NCBI RefSeq assembly: GCF_027460065.1
Contig: NZ_JAPYZZ010000007.1
Span: 310,001 to 374,000 of the forward strand
Length of the DNA stretch: 64,000 bases
Direction: 5' to 3'
Source: Martinezella rhizogenes
GTDB lineage: Bacteria > Pseudomonadota > Alphaproteobacteria > Rhizobiales > Rhizobiaceae
Position numbers and translations under genes: made by a program. Numbering within the stretch: position 1 is the stretch's first letter; each line of letters opens with the position of its first letter. Below the pieces are notes generated by a model. The model did not search any database. It was not told the DNA's origin and saw only the letters and a program-made list of their open reading frames with translations. Shown here piece by piece: positions 29,641-35,857 of this stretch.

Positions 29641-29894
29641 TGACACGGATCGTTTATTTCGCCTGGGTTCGCGAGAAGATCGGCACGGATGAGGAGGAGC
29701 TGGATATCCCTTCCTCCGTCACCACCGCCGGCGAGCTGATCGCCTGGCTTGCGACACGCGGTGAAAATTACGAAGCAGCCTTCGAGTTTCCCAATGTGAT
29801 CCGCGTTGCGGTCAATCAGGAACATGTCGAGCACGACGAGAGTATCGTCGGCGCACGCGAGATCGGCATTTTTCCGCCCATGACGGGGGGATGA
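29640..29894 (+). CDS. moaD: Molybdopterin synthase sulfur carrier subunit
   Basis: An 84-residue ubiquitin-like protein ending in Gly-Gly (PPMTGG), the residue that is thiocarboxylated to carry sulfur for molybdopterin synthesis. It begins RIVYFAWVREKIGTDEEELD, and AVNQEHVEHDESIVGAREIGIFPP is the typical C-terminal block. The start overlaps pgsA by one base, and moaE follows after four bases. The pathway supplies Moco to enzymes such as the oxidoreductase at 19332-21488. Confidence 0.95.
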   Translation: MTRIVYFAWVREKIGTDEEELDIPSSVTTAGELIAWLATRGENYEAAFEFPNVIRVAVNQEHVEHDESIVGAREIGIFPPMTGG

Positions 29895-29898
29895 GCGG

Positions 29899-30366
29899 AT
29901 GCAGAAAGCCGTCGAACCGACTGTGCGCGTACAGGCAGAAGACTTCGACGCCGCCGACGAAACACGCCTGATAGCGCAGGGCGACAGAAGCATCGGCGCC
30001 GTCGTAGCTTTCACCGGGCTCTGCCGGGACGATGGCGGCACGCTGGCAGCACTGGAACTCGAACATTATCCCGGCATGGCGGAAGCGGAGATCACCCGCA
30101 TCGCCAAACTGGCGATGGAGCGCTTCGGCCTGCTTGGCCTCACCGCCATTCACCGCCATGGCAAGATCGCGACAGGCGAAAACATCGTCCTTGTCATCGC
30201 CGCTTCATCGCATCGACAGGCCGCCTTCGATGGCGCGAATTTCGTGATGGACTATCTCAAGACCTCAGCCCCGTTCTGGAAAAAAGAACATGGCAGGGAT
30301 GGCACGACGGGCGACTGGGTGGCTGCGAAGGCCACCGACGATACGGCCAAGGGCAAGTGGCGATAA
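29899..30366 (+). CDS. moaE: Molybdopterin synthase catalytic subunit
   Basis: A 155-residue subunit that converts precursor Z (cPMP) to molybdopterin using the MoaD thiocarboxylate. Recognisable blocks are GAVVAFTGLCRDDGG, ALELEHYPGMAEAEI, HRHGKIATGENIVLVIAASSHRQAAF and MDYLKTSAPFWKKEH, with the catalytic lysines in the last block. It is the last gene of the SDR-uvrC-pgsA-moaD-moaE run. The downstream non-coding region is unusual (see 30367-30763). Confidence 0.96.
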   Translation: MQKAVEPTVRVQAEDFDAADETRLIAQGDRSIGAVVAFTGLCRDDGGTLAALELEHYPGMAEAEITRIAKLAMERFGLLGLTAIHRHGKIATGENIVLVIAASSHRQAAFDGANFVMDYLKTSAPFWKKEHGRDGTTGDWVAAKATDDTAKGKWR

Positions 30367-30380
30367 AGTAACCAATAACA

Positions 30381-30412
30381 TGTGTATAAGCTGTGGATAA
30401 CAGTTATTCACA
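30381..30412. promoter_or_regulatory. Cluster of three DnaA boxes
   Basis: TGTGTATAA (30381-30389) and TGTGGATAA (30392-30400) are perfect reverse-strand forms of the consensus TTATMCACA. TTATTCACA (30404-30412) is a forward site with one mismatch. Their starts are 11 and 12 bases apart, about one helical turn, as in cooperative DnaA arrays. Confidence 0.7.
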
Positions 30413-30545
30413 GGATTTATTGCATGGTAACGCAGCGAGAATCGGTCTTGCGCAGACACAACATATATGTCACATTTTACCCGTGACATCTAAATATAGA
30501 CAGATGACTATTAATTATCCGCTGGACCCACGATTCGCCAGTTCT

Positions 30546-30569
30546 GTTTTCCACTAACATGTGGAAAAC
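30546..30569. repeat. Perfect inverted repeat containing DnaA-box-like arms
   Basis: GTTTTCCAC and GTGGAAAAC flank a 6-base spacer. The right arm with its preceding T reads TTTTCCACA on the minus strand, one mismatch from a DnaA box. It could be an operator or a small hairpin. Confidence 0.6.
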
Positions 30570-30619
30570 ATCAAAGAACCAAGAATTGACCAGATGGGCG
30601 CTCGGTAGGAATATGAAAT

Positions 30620-30652
30620 TCGGACGAGTCGAGTCGAAATCGACTCGTCCGA
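30620..30652. repeat. 13-bp perfect stem carrying three GANTC sites
   Basis: TCGGACGAGTCGA (30620-30632) pairs with TCGACTCGTCCGA (30640-30652) around a 7-base loop. It contains GAGTC at 30626 and 30631 and GACTC at 30642, all CcrM methylation targets. No T-run follows, so it is not a standard terminator. Confidence 0.65.
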
Positions 30653-30763
30653 TGAACAGCGAAGCGGTCCCGCCGCCTCTGAGTCCGAGTGCTTGAGTAA
30701 GCCTTGGCATGCTGTTCTTTTGTGACTGAAAAGTCAAGTCGGCGGGAGAAAGGAGAAACAGCT

Positions 30764-30925
30764 ATGCCAATCGGAATGACTGCCTCAACTGGGCAAAAAT
30801 GTCCTGAAAGCGGCGTCTGGACTGTGGTCGGTACACCGTCAACTACAGCTCCTATAGCCCGCGGCAATACCATGCCTCCCTATGCCGGGAAAGCGGTTAC
30901 CTGGAAACTTACCCAGCTAGCCTAA
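30764..30925 (+). CDS. 53-residue protein of unknown function, YjzC-like motif
   Basis: A small protein starting MPIGMTASTGQKCPESGVWT and ending AVTWKLTQLA. An AGGAG ribosome site 8 bases before the ATG and a GC-rich hairpin 10 bases after the stop argue for a real gene. The pattern TG-x-x-C-P-E-x-G-x-W ... T-T-x-P-I-x-x-G-x-x-M-P-P recalls YjzC-type small proteins, whose role is unknown. The single cysteine argues against a zinc ribbon unless it dimerises. It lies directly downstream of the DnaA-box/GANTC region, which may control it. The longer frame from 30704 lacks a ribosome site. Confidence 0.7.
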   Translation: MPIGMTASTGQKCPESGVWTVVGTPSTTAPIARGNTMPPYAGKAVTWKLTQLA

Positions 30926-30934
30926 ATTGAAAGA

Positions 30935-30960
30935 GGGGCCGGGATTTCTATTCCGGCCCC
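30935..30960. terminator. GC-rich hairpin after the 53-residue gene
   Basis: GGGGCCGG (30935-30942) pairs with CCGGCCCC (30953-30960). It lies between the small plus-strand gene and the stop of the minus-strand permease, so it may serve both. No long T-run follows. Confidence 0.6.
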
Positions 30961-30970
30961 TGCTCGACAA

Positions 30971-31867
30971 TTAAACTGCACGACGACTGCTGCGCATGAC
31001 AATCAGCCAGCCGACCAGCAAAGCCAGAACCGCCGCATCCCGCCAGGCGACCGGGCCGTAACCAACCCAGAATGTTTCCGCAAAACCGACGGCGGCGGCC
31101 CCCAGGCCGCAGATGAGCGGGCTGGCATATCCGCCCGCCGCCGAGATCAGCACGACTTTCAGACCGAAGACGAGACCGGCACCAAAATCCATGGTGCCGT
31201 AATAAAGCGTGGCCAGTACACCAGCGATGGCCGCAACGAGGCCCGCTGCGCAATAGGACAGCAGAAAGACCCTGCCCGCATTTACCCCGAAGAGCGAGGC
31301 GGCAAAGGCATCATCCGACACCGCCTTCCAGCGCCTGCCGAAAGCGGAACGGTGAAGATAAAGCGAGCCTGCGAGAATGAGCAGGCAGAAGATTGCCGTG
31401 TTCAGCATCTGCATCGGCGTCAGGGTTACGGCAAAGCCGCCCTCGGTCCAGAAGCGCACCGGCTGAGATAAGAGCGGCGGCAGCCACAATTGCCTTGTAT
31501 CGGCGGCGAGCCTCGCACTTTCCGTGAGCGCGATCAGGACGCCAACGGACGCGACGGTCACCGCGTTCGGAGAGGCCTTCGCCAGCGGTCGCATCACCGC
31601 CCTGCCAATGAAACCCGCGGCCCAGAGCCCGCCGAACAGGCCGGCTCCTGCCCCCAGCGCCAATGTTGCCGGCAGAACCAGCCACAGCCGGTTCCAGCCG
31701 AAATCGGCAAACAGGAGGCAGGTCTGACCGGCAAAGGCGAATATGGCGCCATAGGTCACATCGGAGCGTTTCGTGACCGAAAAGGCGATGGCATAACCGA
31801 AGGCCATAACCGCATAAAGGGCAGCGACCGGCACGGCATTCAGCAATTGTTGCAGGAAATAAGCCAA
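30971..31867 (-). CDS. Orphan branched-chain amino acid ABC transporter permease (LivH type)
   Basis: A 298-residue protein with about eight hydrophobic segments matching the LivH/inner-membrane permease family. It begins LAYFLQQLLNAVPVAALYAV and contains the cytoplasmic loop AFGRRWKAVSDDAFAASLFGVN (the EAA-like ATPase-contact region) and GGYASPLICGLGAAAVGFAET. The TTG start at 31867 has GGGAGG about 6 bases upstream; ATG at 31906 would fall inside the shared palindrome. No binding protein, LivM-type permease or ATPase is nearby, so it must borrow partners or be non-functional. It is divergent from a CGNR regulator. Confidence 0.8.
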   Translation of the reverse strand: MAYFLQQLLNAVPVAALYAVMAFGYAIAFSVTKRSDVTYGAIFAFAGQTCLLFADFGWNRLWLVLPATLALGAGAGLFGGLWAAGFIGRAVMRPLAKASPNAVTVASVGVLIALTESARLAADTRQLWLPPLLSQPVRFWTEGGFAVTLTPMQMLNTAIFCLLILAGSLYLHRSAFGRRWKAVSDDAFAASLFGVNAGRVFLLSYCAAGLVAAIAGVLATLYYGTMDFGAGLVFGLKVVLISAAGGYASPLICGLGAAAVGFAETFWVGYGPVAWRDAAVLALLVGWLIVMRSSRRAV

Positions 31868-31885
31868 GCCCGTCCTCCCGCCACG

Positions 31886-31921
31886 ATTATAACTGTTAAA
31901 ATACATTTTGATAGTTATAAT
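31886..31921. promoter_or_regulatory. 36-bp near-perfect palindrome between the permease and CGNR genes
   Basis: Outer arms ATTATAACT (31886-31894) and AGTTATAAT (31913-31921) match perfectly, and 15 of 18 positions are symmetric overall. It ends one base before the CGNR ATG at 31922, so it would be covered by RNA polymerase at a leaderless start. It is probably the operator for both divergent genes, and the CGNR protein is the likely ligand. Confidence 0.65.
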
Positions 31922-32479
31922 ATGCGTATGACATTTCGCTGGACGGAACATCGTTTTGCAGGGGGAGCATTGGCGCTCGATGTCGCCAACAGCGTGATCC
32001 TGCGCTCGGACACGGCAAGAACGCTGGACCGTTTTGCCGTGCCGGAACAGATCGCCGCCTTTGCCGAAGCGGCGACGCGGCTTGGTGTAGAGCGTGACAG
32101 GTTTCCCACCCTCATCGCGCCGGAAGCGGACAAACGGCCCGTTTTCATTGAGCTTCGCGAGGCGATCGACGATCATTTCCGTTCGTTTGTCTCCGGCGGA
32201 GCCAACGATGATGGCAAGCTCGCCCGGTTTCTCTCTGCCGGCGGCACGGCACTGCGGGTATTCCCGGCCTCCAAAAGTCTCGCCAACGCCACCGTCCATT
32301 CCGCTCTGTCGCTGCTTGCCGGCGAGACACAGGAAAGGCTGCGGATCTGCGGCAATTGCGGCTGGCTGTTCATTGACCGCAGCAAAAACAGAAGCCGTGT
32401 CTGGTGTGACATGGCTGTGTGCGGCAACCGGCAGAAAGCCAGCCGGCATTATCACCGCAAGAAGGAAGTGCAGCCATGA
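31922..32479 (+). CDS. CGNR zinc-finger transcription regulator
   Basis: A 185-residue protein of the ABATE/CGNR family. The N-terminal stress-response-like domain (about 1-130) contains FAGGALALDVANSV. The C-terminal zinc finger has cysteines at 143, 146, 162 and 167 and the eponymous Cys-Gly-Asn-Arg at 167-170, followed by a basic tail for DNA binding. The ATG at 31922 abuts a 36-bp palindrome; ATG at 31928 is also in frame. The palindrome probably provides autoregulation and control of the divergent permease gene. Its stop overlaps the lipoprotein start (ATGA). Confidence 0.86.
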   Translation: MRMTFRWTEHRFAGGALALDVANSVILRSDTARTLDRFAVPEQIAAFAEAATRLGVERDRFPTLIAPEADKRPVFIELREAIDDHFRSFVSGGANDDGKLARFLSAGGTALRVFPASKSLANATVHSALSLLAGETQERLRICGNCGWLFIDRSKNRSRVWCDMAVCGNRQKASRHYHRKKEVQP

Positions 32480-32985
32480 AAATTGCCCTGCCCCTGCTGG
32501 CGATTGCAGCAATGCTGTCTCTTTTCGGCTGTCAGCGCGATGAACCGCGTGAAGTGGCCAAGCTTTCCGGGCGCATGTTCGTCTTCAACTACCGCGTCGC
32601 CATCGCCACCTATCTGGTGACGCTTCAGCGTATCGCTCCCATCCGCGACGGCAGCAGCGTGGAAGCGGCTTTCGAAAATCCGCGCGGCGGCCCCGATCTC
32701 ACGACCAGCGAGAGGATTTTTCCAAAAGACGAAAAGATCACCGTTCAGAGCCCGCCAGTCGAATGCGTGAAGCAGGACCGGCCCTACCGGGTCACCATCC
32801 GCATCAAGGGACCGGATGGCGATGTCATGCAGACAATCGAGACCACGATCCGCTCCGACACCGACCAGTCGGCTCTACCGGCCAAGCCGCTGGTGATTGG
32901 CCCGCTCTATACGCCCAATCCGGAGGTGTTCAAGCCCGACGGCACGACGGATATGCGGCCGGTTCAGGGGTGCCCGGCGTCTTAG
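32476..32985 (+). CDS. Putative lipoprotein of unknown function
   Basis: A 169-residue protein with a signal peptide ending in a lipobox (LFGC, lipidated Cys19). The mature part has few motifs, with segments such as VFNYRVAIATYLVTLQRI and RVTIRIKGPDGDVMQTIETT, and two further cysteines. I do not recognise a family. The start overlaps the CGNR stop by four bases, so it is probably co-transcribed with the regulator. It may be an envelope accessory to the permease system, but that is inference. Confidence 0.75.
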   Translation: MKIALPLLAIAAMLSLFGCQRDEPREVAKLSGRMFVFNYRVAIATYLVTLQRIAPIRDGSSVEAAFENPRGGPDLTTSERIFPKDEKITVQSPPVECVKQDRPYRVTIRIKGPDGDVMQTIETTIRSDTDQSALPAKPLVIGPLYTPNPEVFKPDGTTDMRPVQGCPAS

Positions 32986-33010
32986 GGACTGACGGAGCAG
33001 GTGCAACATC

Positions 33011-33129
33011 TCCTCATCCCTGTGCTTGTCACAGGGATCCAGTCAGCCCAAGTCCTTGGGCTGAAAAGAGTCCTCCCGTCACGCGGACGCGTGTCGGCTG
33101 GATTCCTGTGACAAGCACAGGAATGAGGA
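33011..33129. repeat. Composite palindromic repeat (REP/RIME-like)
   Basis: Left arm 33011-33043 and right arm 33096-33129 are near-perfect reverse complements, and each is itself a hairpin around CTGTGCTTGTCACAG or CTGTGACAAGCACAG. Between them are a hairpin AGCCCA/TGGGCT (33045-33062) and a GC-rich palindrome near 33081-33092. This is typical of intergenic palindromic elements in rhizobial genomes. It lies in the intergenic gap before ndk, outside any gene. Confidence 0.75.
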
Positions 33130-33165
33130 TGGAGGCGGGTGCGGCGTCCCCTTTTCGCAACCCAA

Positions 33166-33196
33166 AACAAAAAAACGGAGCCTTTCAGCCCCGTTT
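33166..33196 (-). terminator. Rho-independent terminator of ndk
   Basis: On the minus strand the stem AAACGGGGC pairs with GCTCCGTTT (one G-T wobble) around a 6-base loop, followed by a run of T. It lies about 70 bases after the ndk stop. Confidence 0.75.
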
Positions 33197-33262
33197 CTTC
33201 GAGTCTTTTCAACGGCCTCAGCCAATCGCCTGAAACAGCGATTCAAGCCGTTGAGATTTGAA

Positions 33263-33685
33263 TCAGCCGACGATTTCGGTTTCGGCGAACCAGTAGGCGA
33301 TTTCCTGTGCGGCGGTTTCCGGAGCGTCGGAACCGTGAACGGAGTTTTCGCCGATAGAGAGCGCGAAGGACTTGCGGATGGTGCCTTCAGCGGCCTGGGC
33401 CGGGTTGGTTGCGCCCATGATTTCGCGGTTCTTGAGGATGGCGTTTTCGCCTTCCAGAACCTGAACGATGGTCGGGCCGGAGGTCATGCCTTCAACGAGT
33501 TCGCCGAAGAAGGGGCGCTCTTTGTGAACGGCGTAGAAGCCTTCGGCTTCGCGCTTGCTCATCCAGACGCGCTTGGAGGCGACGATGCGCAGACCGTTGT
33601 CTTCAAATACCTTGGTGATCGCGCCCGTGAGGTTACGCTTGGTTGCGTCCGGCTTGATCATCGAAAATGTGCGTTCAATCGCCAT
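33263..33685 (-). CDS. ndk: Nucleoside diphosphate kinase
   Basis: A 140-residue enzyme that exchanges terminal phosphates between NTPs and NDPs to balance nucleotide pools. It begins with [17 protein letters not shown], has [15 protein letters not shown] in the middle, and carries the active-site histidine in [19 protein letters not shown] (His after SV). The length is standard. It is monocistronic, with a clear terminator downstream. Confidence 0.97.
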   Translation of the reverse strand: MAIERTFSMIKPDATKRNLTGAITKVFEDNGLRIVASKRVWMSKREAEGFYAVHKERPFFGELVEGMTSGPTIVQVLEGENAILKNREIMGATNPAQAAEGTIRKSFALSIGENSVHGSDAPETAAQEIAYWFAETEIVG

Positions 33686-33788
33686 GTGTCCGTTTCCTTT
33701 TCCTTCAGAGAAAGTGGGCGGTCTTTACCCGCCCAAAGGCCCGAAAACAAGGGGGATCAACGAGATTGCGACGATGACGGCAGACATT

Positions 33789-34484
33789 TCACGCCGCTGT
33801 CACACTGCGGCCCCTCGCATCATAGAGATCGAGGCAGCCTTCGAACCAGTCCCGTACCGGATCATTATCGGCAAACAGATCCGCCCCGGTGGTAATGCGC
33901 GCCCATTGCAGCGCGCCGAACACGATATAGTCCGCGAACAGCGGCGACGTGCCGCCAATGAAGGGCTGGAAGCTCAACATGCGGCGGATCGGCGCGAGCA
34001 ACGCAGGAAAGGCAGCGATTTCGGCCTCACGGTTCGCCACCACCACCTCCAGCGGGCGGCCAAGCGCCTTTGTCCGGCTTTCGCGGAAATAGCGACGATC
34101 GGGCTCGTCCAGCATGTTGTGGATATCGAGGACGGCAATGCGGGAAATGGCCGGATGCAGAACCGTCTGCGACCAGCTTTCGACAAAACGGGCCATCGCC
34201 TTACCGCCCTCCCCGTCAAACAGCGACGGCCGTTCCGGGTAAGCCTCGTCAAGATAAAGCGCGATTTCGAAACTGTCGCTCACCAGCTGGTCGCCATCGC
34301 GCAGGATCGGCACTGTCTTCGAAAACCCGTCCTCCACCGTTGGAATGACCGTGAAGGGCAAGGGACGCTCCTCGAAATCCAACCCCTTATGGGCCAGCGA
34401 AAGCACCGTTTTCCAGCAATGGGGAGAAAACGGTCGGGAAATATCGCTTCCGCACAACGAGTAGAGCGTTCTGGAAGTCGTCAT
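33789..34484 (-). CDS. Glutathione S-transferase family protein, LigE-like
   Basis: A 231-residue GST. The N-terminal thioredoxin fold has LYSLCGSDISRPFSPHCWKT, then VPILRDGDQLVSDSFEIALY with the cis-Pro and Glu/Asp-Ser glutathione sites, followed by LDEAYPERPSLFDG. The last block resembles the beta-etherase (LigE) group, which cleaves lignin-type aryl ethers, so an aromatic ether substrate is possible. Confirmation would need enzymology. The upstream region contains a 7-bp hairpin (34576-34594). Confidence 0.8.
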   Translation of the reverse strand: MTTSRTLYSLCGSDISRPFSPHCWKTVLSLAHKGLDFEERPLPFTVIPTVEDGFSKTVPILRDGDQLVSDSFEIALYLDEAYPERPSLFDGEGGKAMARFVESWSQTVLHPAISRIAVLDIHNMLDEPDRRYFRESRTKALGRPLEVVVANREAEIAAFPALLAPIRRMLSFQPFIGGTSPLFADYIVFGALQWARITTGADLFADNDPVRDWFEGCLDLYDARGRSVTAA

Positions 34485-34575
34485 GGGCTGCCCTCTTCTG
34501 CAATATCGATGAAACGATATAAGAACGGCCGAGCCATGAAATCAAATCAGGATTTGTCATGTGATCGATCAGAAA

Positions 34576-34594
34576 ACGCGCGCAGTCCGCGCGT
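34576..34594. repeat. Hairpin in the GST-GGDEF intergenic region
   Basis: ACGCGCG (34576-34582) pairs with CGCGCGT (34588-34594) around a 5-base loop. It lies upstream of both divergent genes. Its role is unknown. Confidence 0.4.
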
Positions 34595-34729
34595 CTATCT
34601 GACATGGAAATTTTCGCTTCGCAGTGCCAAAAATTTTCGCGGATTCAGTCAATTTTAAACCGTTGCTTGTAAGAATAAACCCATTCAAAAATCGGTTATC
34701 GCCGGTCTATTCATAATAATCTCTGGGTA

Positions 34730-35788
34730 TTGGGGCTGTCAGTGACGACATCGGCGGGCGATAAAAAACGTGATCAGGCAAGAAGTTCTCTTGTCGTTAC
34801 CAAAATCACCCAATTCATCGCCAAGATGAACATTGCGCCATTGCCGCGCAATTACGAACTGATCTATGAAATATTGTCGGGCCACAATCCGGCCATGGGC
34901 CGCGACATTCTCGCGCTCGGCAACGCGCCGCAGCAGCACGAGATCGATCTTATCGGCCAGCGGCACAACTTGCCCGGCTTTTCCCGGATCGAGGCCGAAC
35001 AGATGGCGAGCGAGGCCTTCGATACATTGACGCAGATTTCCGCACGGCTGGAGGCAAGCCTTCACCGTACCGAAACTTTCATGGACGGCCTGCAGCAGCA
35101 CGAGGACGGTGAGCCCCCGGCAACGCAGCGTTTCCTGGAGCTTCTGGGCGACATTCACGAGGAGCAGACGAGCCTTCGGCATTTCATCGCCATGGGGTTG
35201 GTGAAAATCCGCGAAGCCGAAAGAAACCGGGTGGAACTTCAGGCCGCCTCCCTGCGCGACAGCTTGACGGCGCTTCCCAACCGGGCCGCCTTCCTGGAAA
35301 AGCTCGGCGCCCTTTTTGCGAAGGATCGGGCCGCGTCCGCCACCTCGCTGGTGTTGCTCGATATCGATCATTTCCGCGAAATCAACGGTAAATATGGTTC
35401 TTCCGCCGGTAACAAGGCGCTGCGACGGCTCGCCGCGCTGTTTCGCAAGACCGTCAAGAAGGACGATTTCGTCGCTCGCATCGGTGGCGATGAATTCGCC
35501 TTTCTGTTTGCCGGCGTGCCGCAGAATACGGCCGAGGCCATTGCCGAGCGGCTGCGGCAAAGCGTGGAGGCCCTGCGCTTCGCGACCAGTGGGGGCGATG
35601 GCGAGCATCTGACGGTTTCGATCGGCGTCGCGGAGGTGGACGGCACAGCCACAGCCGGGGAATTTTTCGGCCATGCCGAACTCGCTTTGCTCTCGGCCCG
35701 CAGCGGCACGCGCAACTGCGTTATCGGCTACTCGCGGGAGGTGGCGCAGCACAGCCGCAACAGCTATCTGGCGCAGCTCGGCTCCTGA
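34730..35788 (+). CDS. Diguanylate cyclase (GGDEF domain)
   Basis: A protein of up to 352 residues. The N-terminal 180 residues are helical and contain IAKMNIAPLPRNYELIYEIL, a block also seen in other rhizobial GGDEF proteins. The C-terminal GGDEF domain starts DSLTALPNRAAFLEKL and has an intact RIGGDEFAF, so c-di-GMP synthesis from GTP is likely. The inhibitory RxxD site is absent (KKDD instead), so product inhibition may be weak. A TTG start at 34730 gives the longest form; a GTG at 34742 (340 aa) is equally plausible. No membrane segments are seen. Confidence 0.87.
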   Translation: MGLSVTTSAGDKKRDQARSSLVVTKITQFIAKMNIAPLPRNYELIYEILSGHNPAMGRDILALGNAPQQHEIDLIGQRHNLPGFSRIEAEQMASEAFDTLTQISARLEASLHRTETFMDGLQQHEDGEPPATQRFLELLGDIHEEQTSLRHFIAMGLVKIREAERNRVELQAASLRDSLTALPNRAAFLEKLGALFAKDRAASATSLVLLDIDHFREINGKYGSSAGNKALRRLAALFRKTVKKDDFVARIGGDEFAFLFAGVPQNTAEAIAERLRQSVEALRFATSGGDGEHLTVSIGVAEVDGTATAGEFFGHAELALLSARSGTRNCVIGYSREVAQHSRNSYLAQLGS

Positions 35789-35857
35789 AGCGGCATTCTC
35801 TCACGGTGTGGCGCGGAGGCTCTTGCCTTGGCCAGACAGTTCGGCCAAAACGGCGCC

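Larger units (their letters stand above)
30367..30763. other. Origin-like non-coding region with DnaA boxes, GANTC sites and inverted repeats
   Basis: This 397-base segment after moaE has no convincing gene before 30764. It holds three DnaA boxes in 32 bases, six GANTC (CcrM) sites between 30439 and 30685, and three perfect inverted repeats: ATGTCAC/GTGACAT (30467-30489), GTTTTCCAC/GTGGAAAAC (30546-30569) and a 13-bp stem (30620-30652). Chance would give about one GANTC site in this length. It resembles replication-control DNA, a DnaA-titrating locus or a structured RNA gene. hemE and parAB, normally near the rhizobial chromosomal origin, are absent from the window. Confidence 0.55.

Noticed and set aside
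30367..30763. Interpretation of this region as the chromosome origin
   Set aside because: No hemE, dnaA or partition genes are in the window, and the boxes are few. Kept only as an origin-like or DnaA-titrating candidate.
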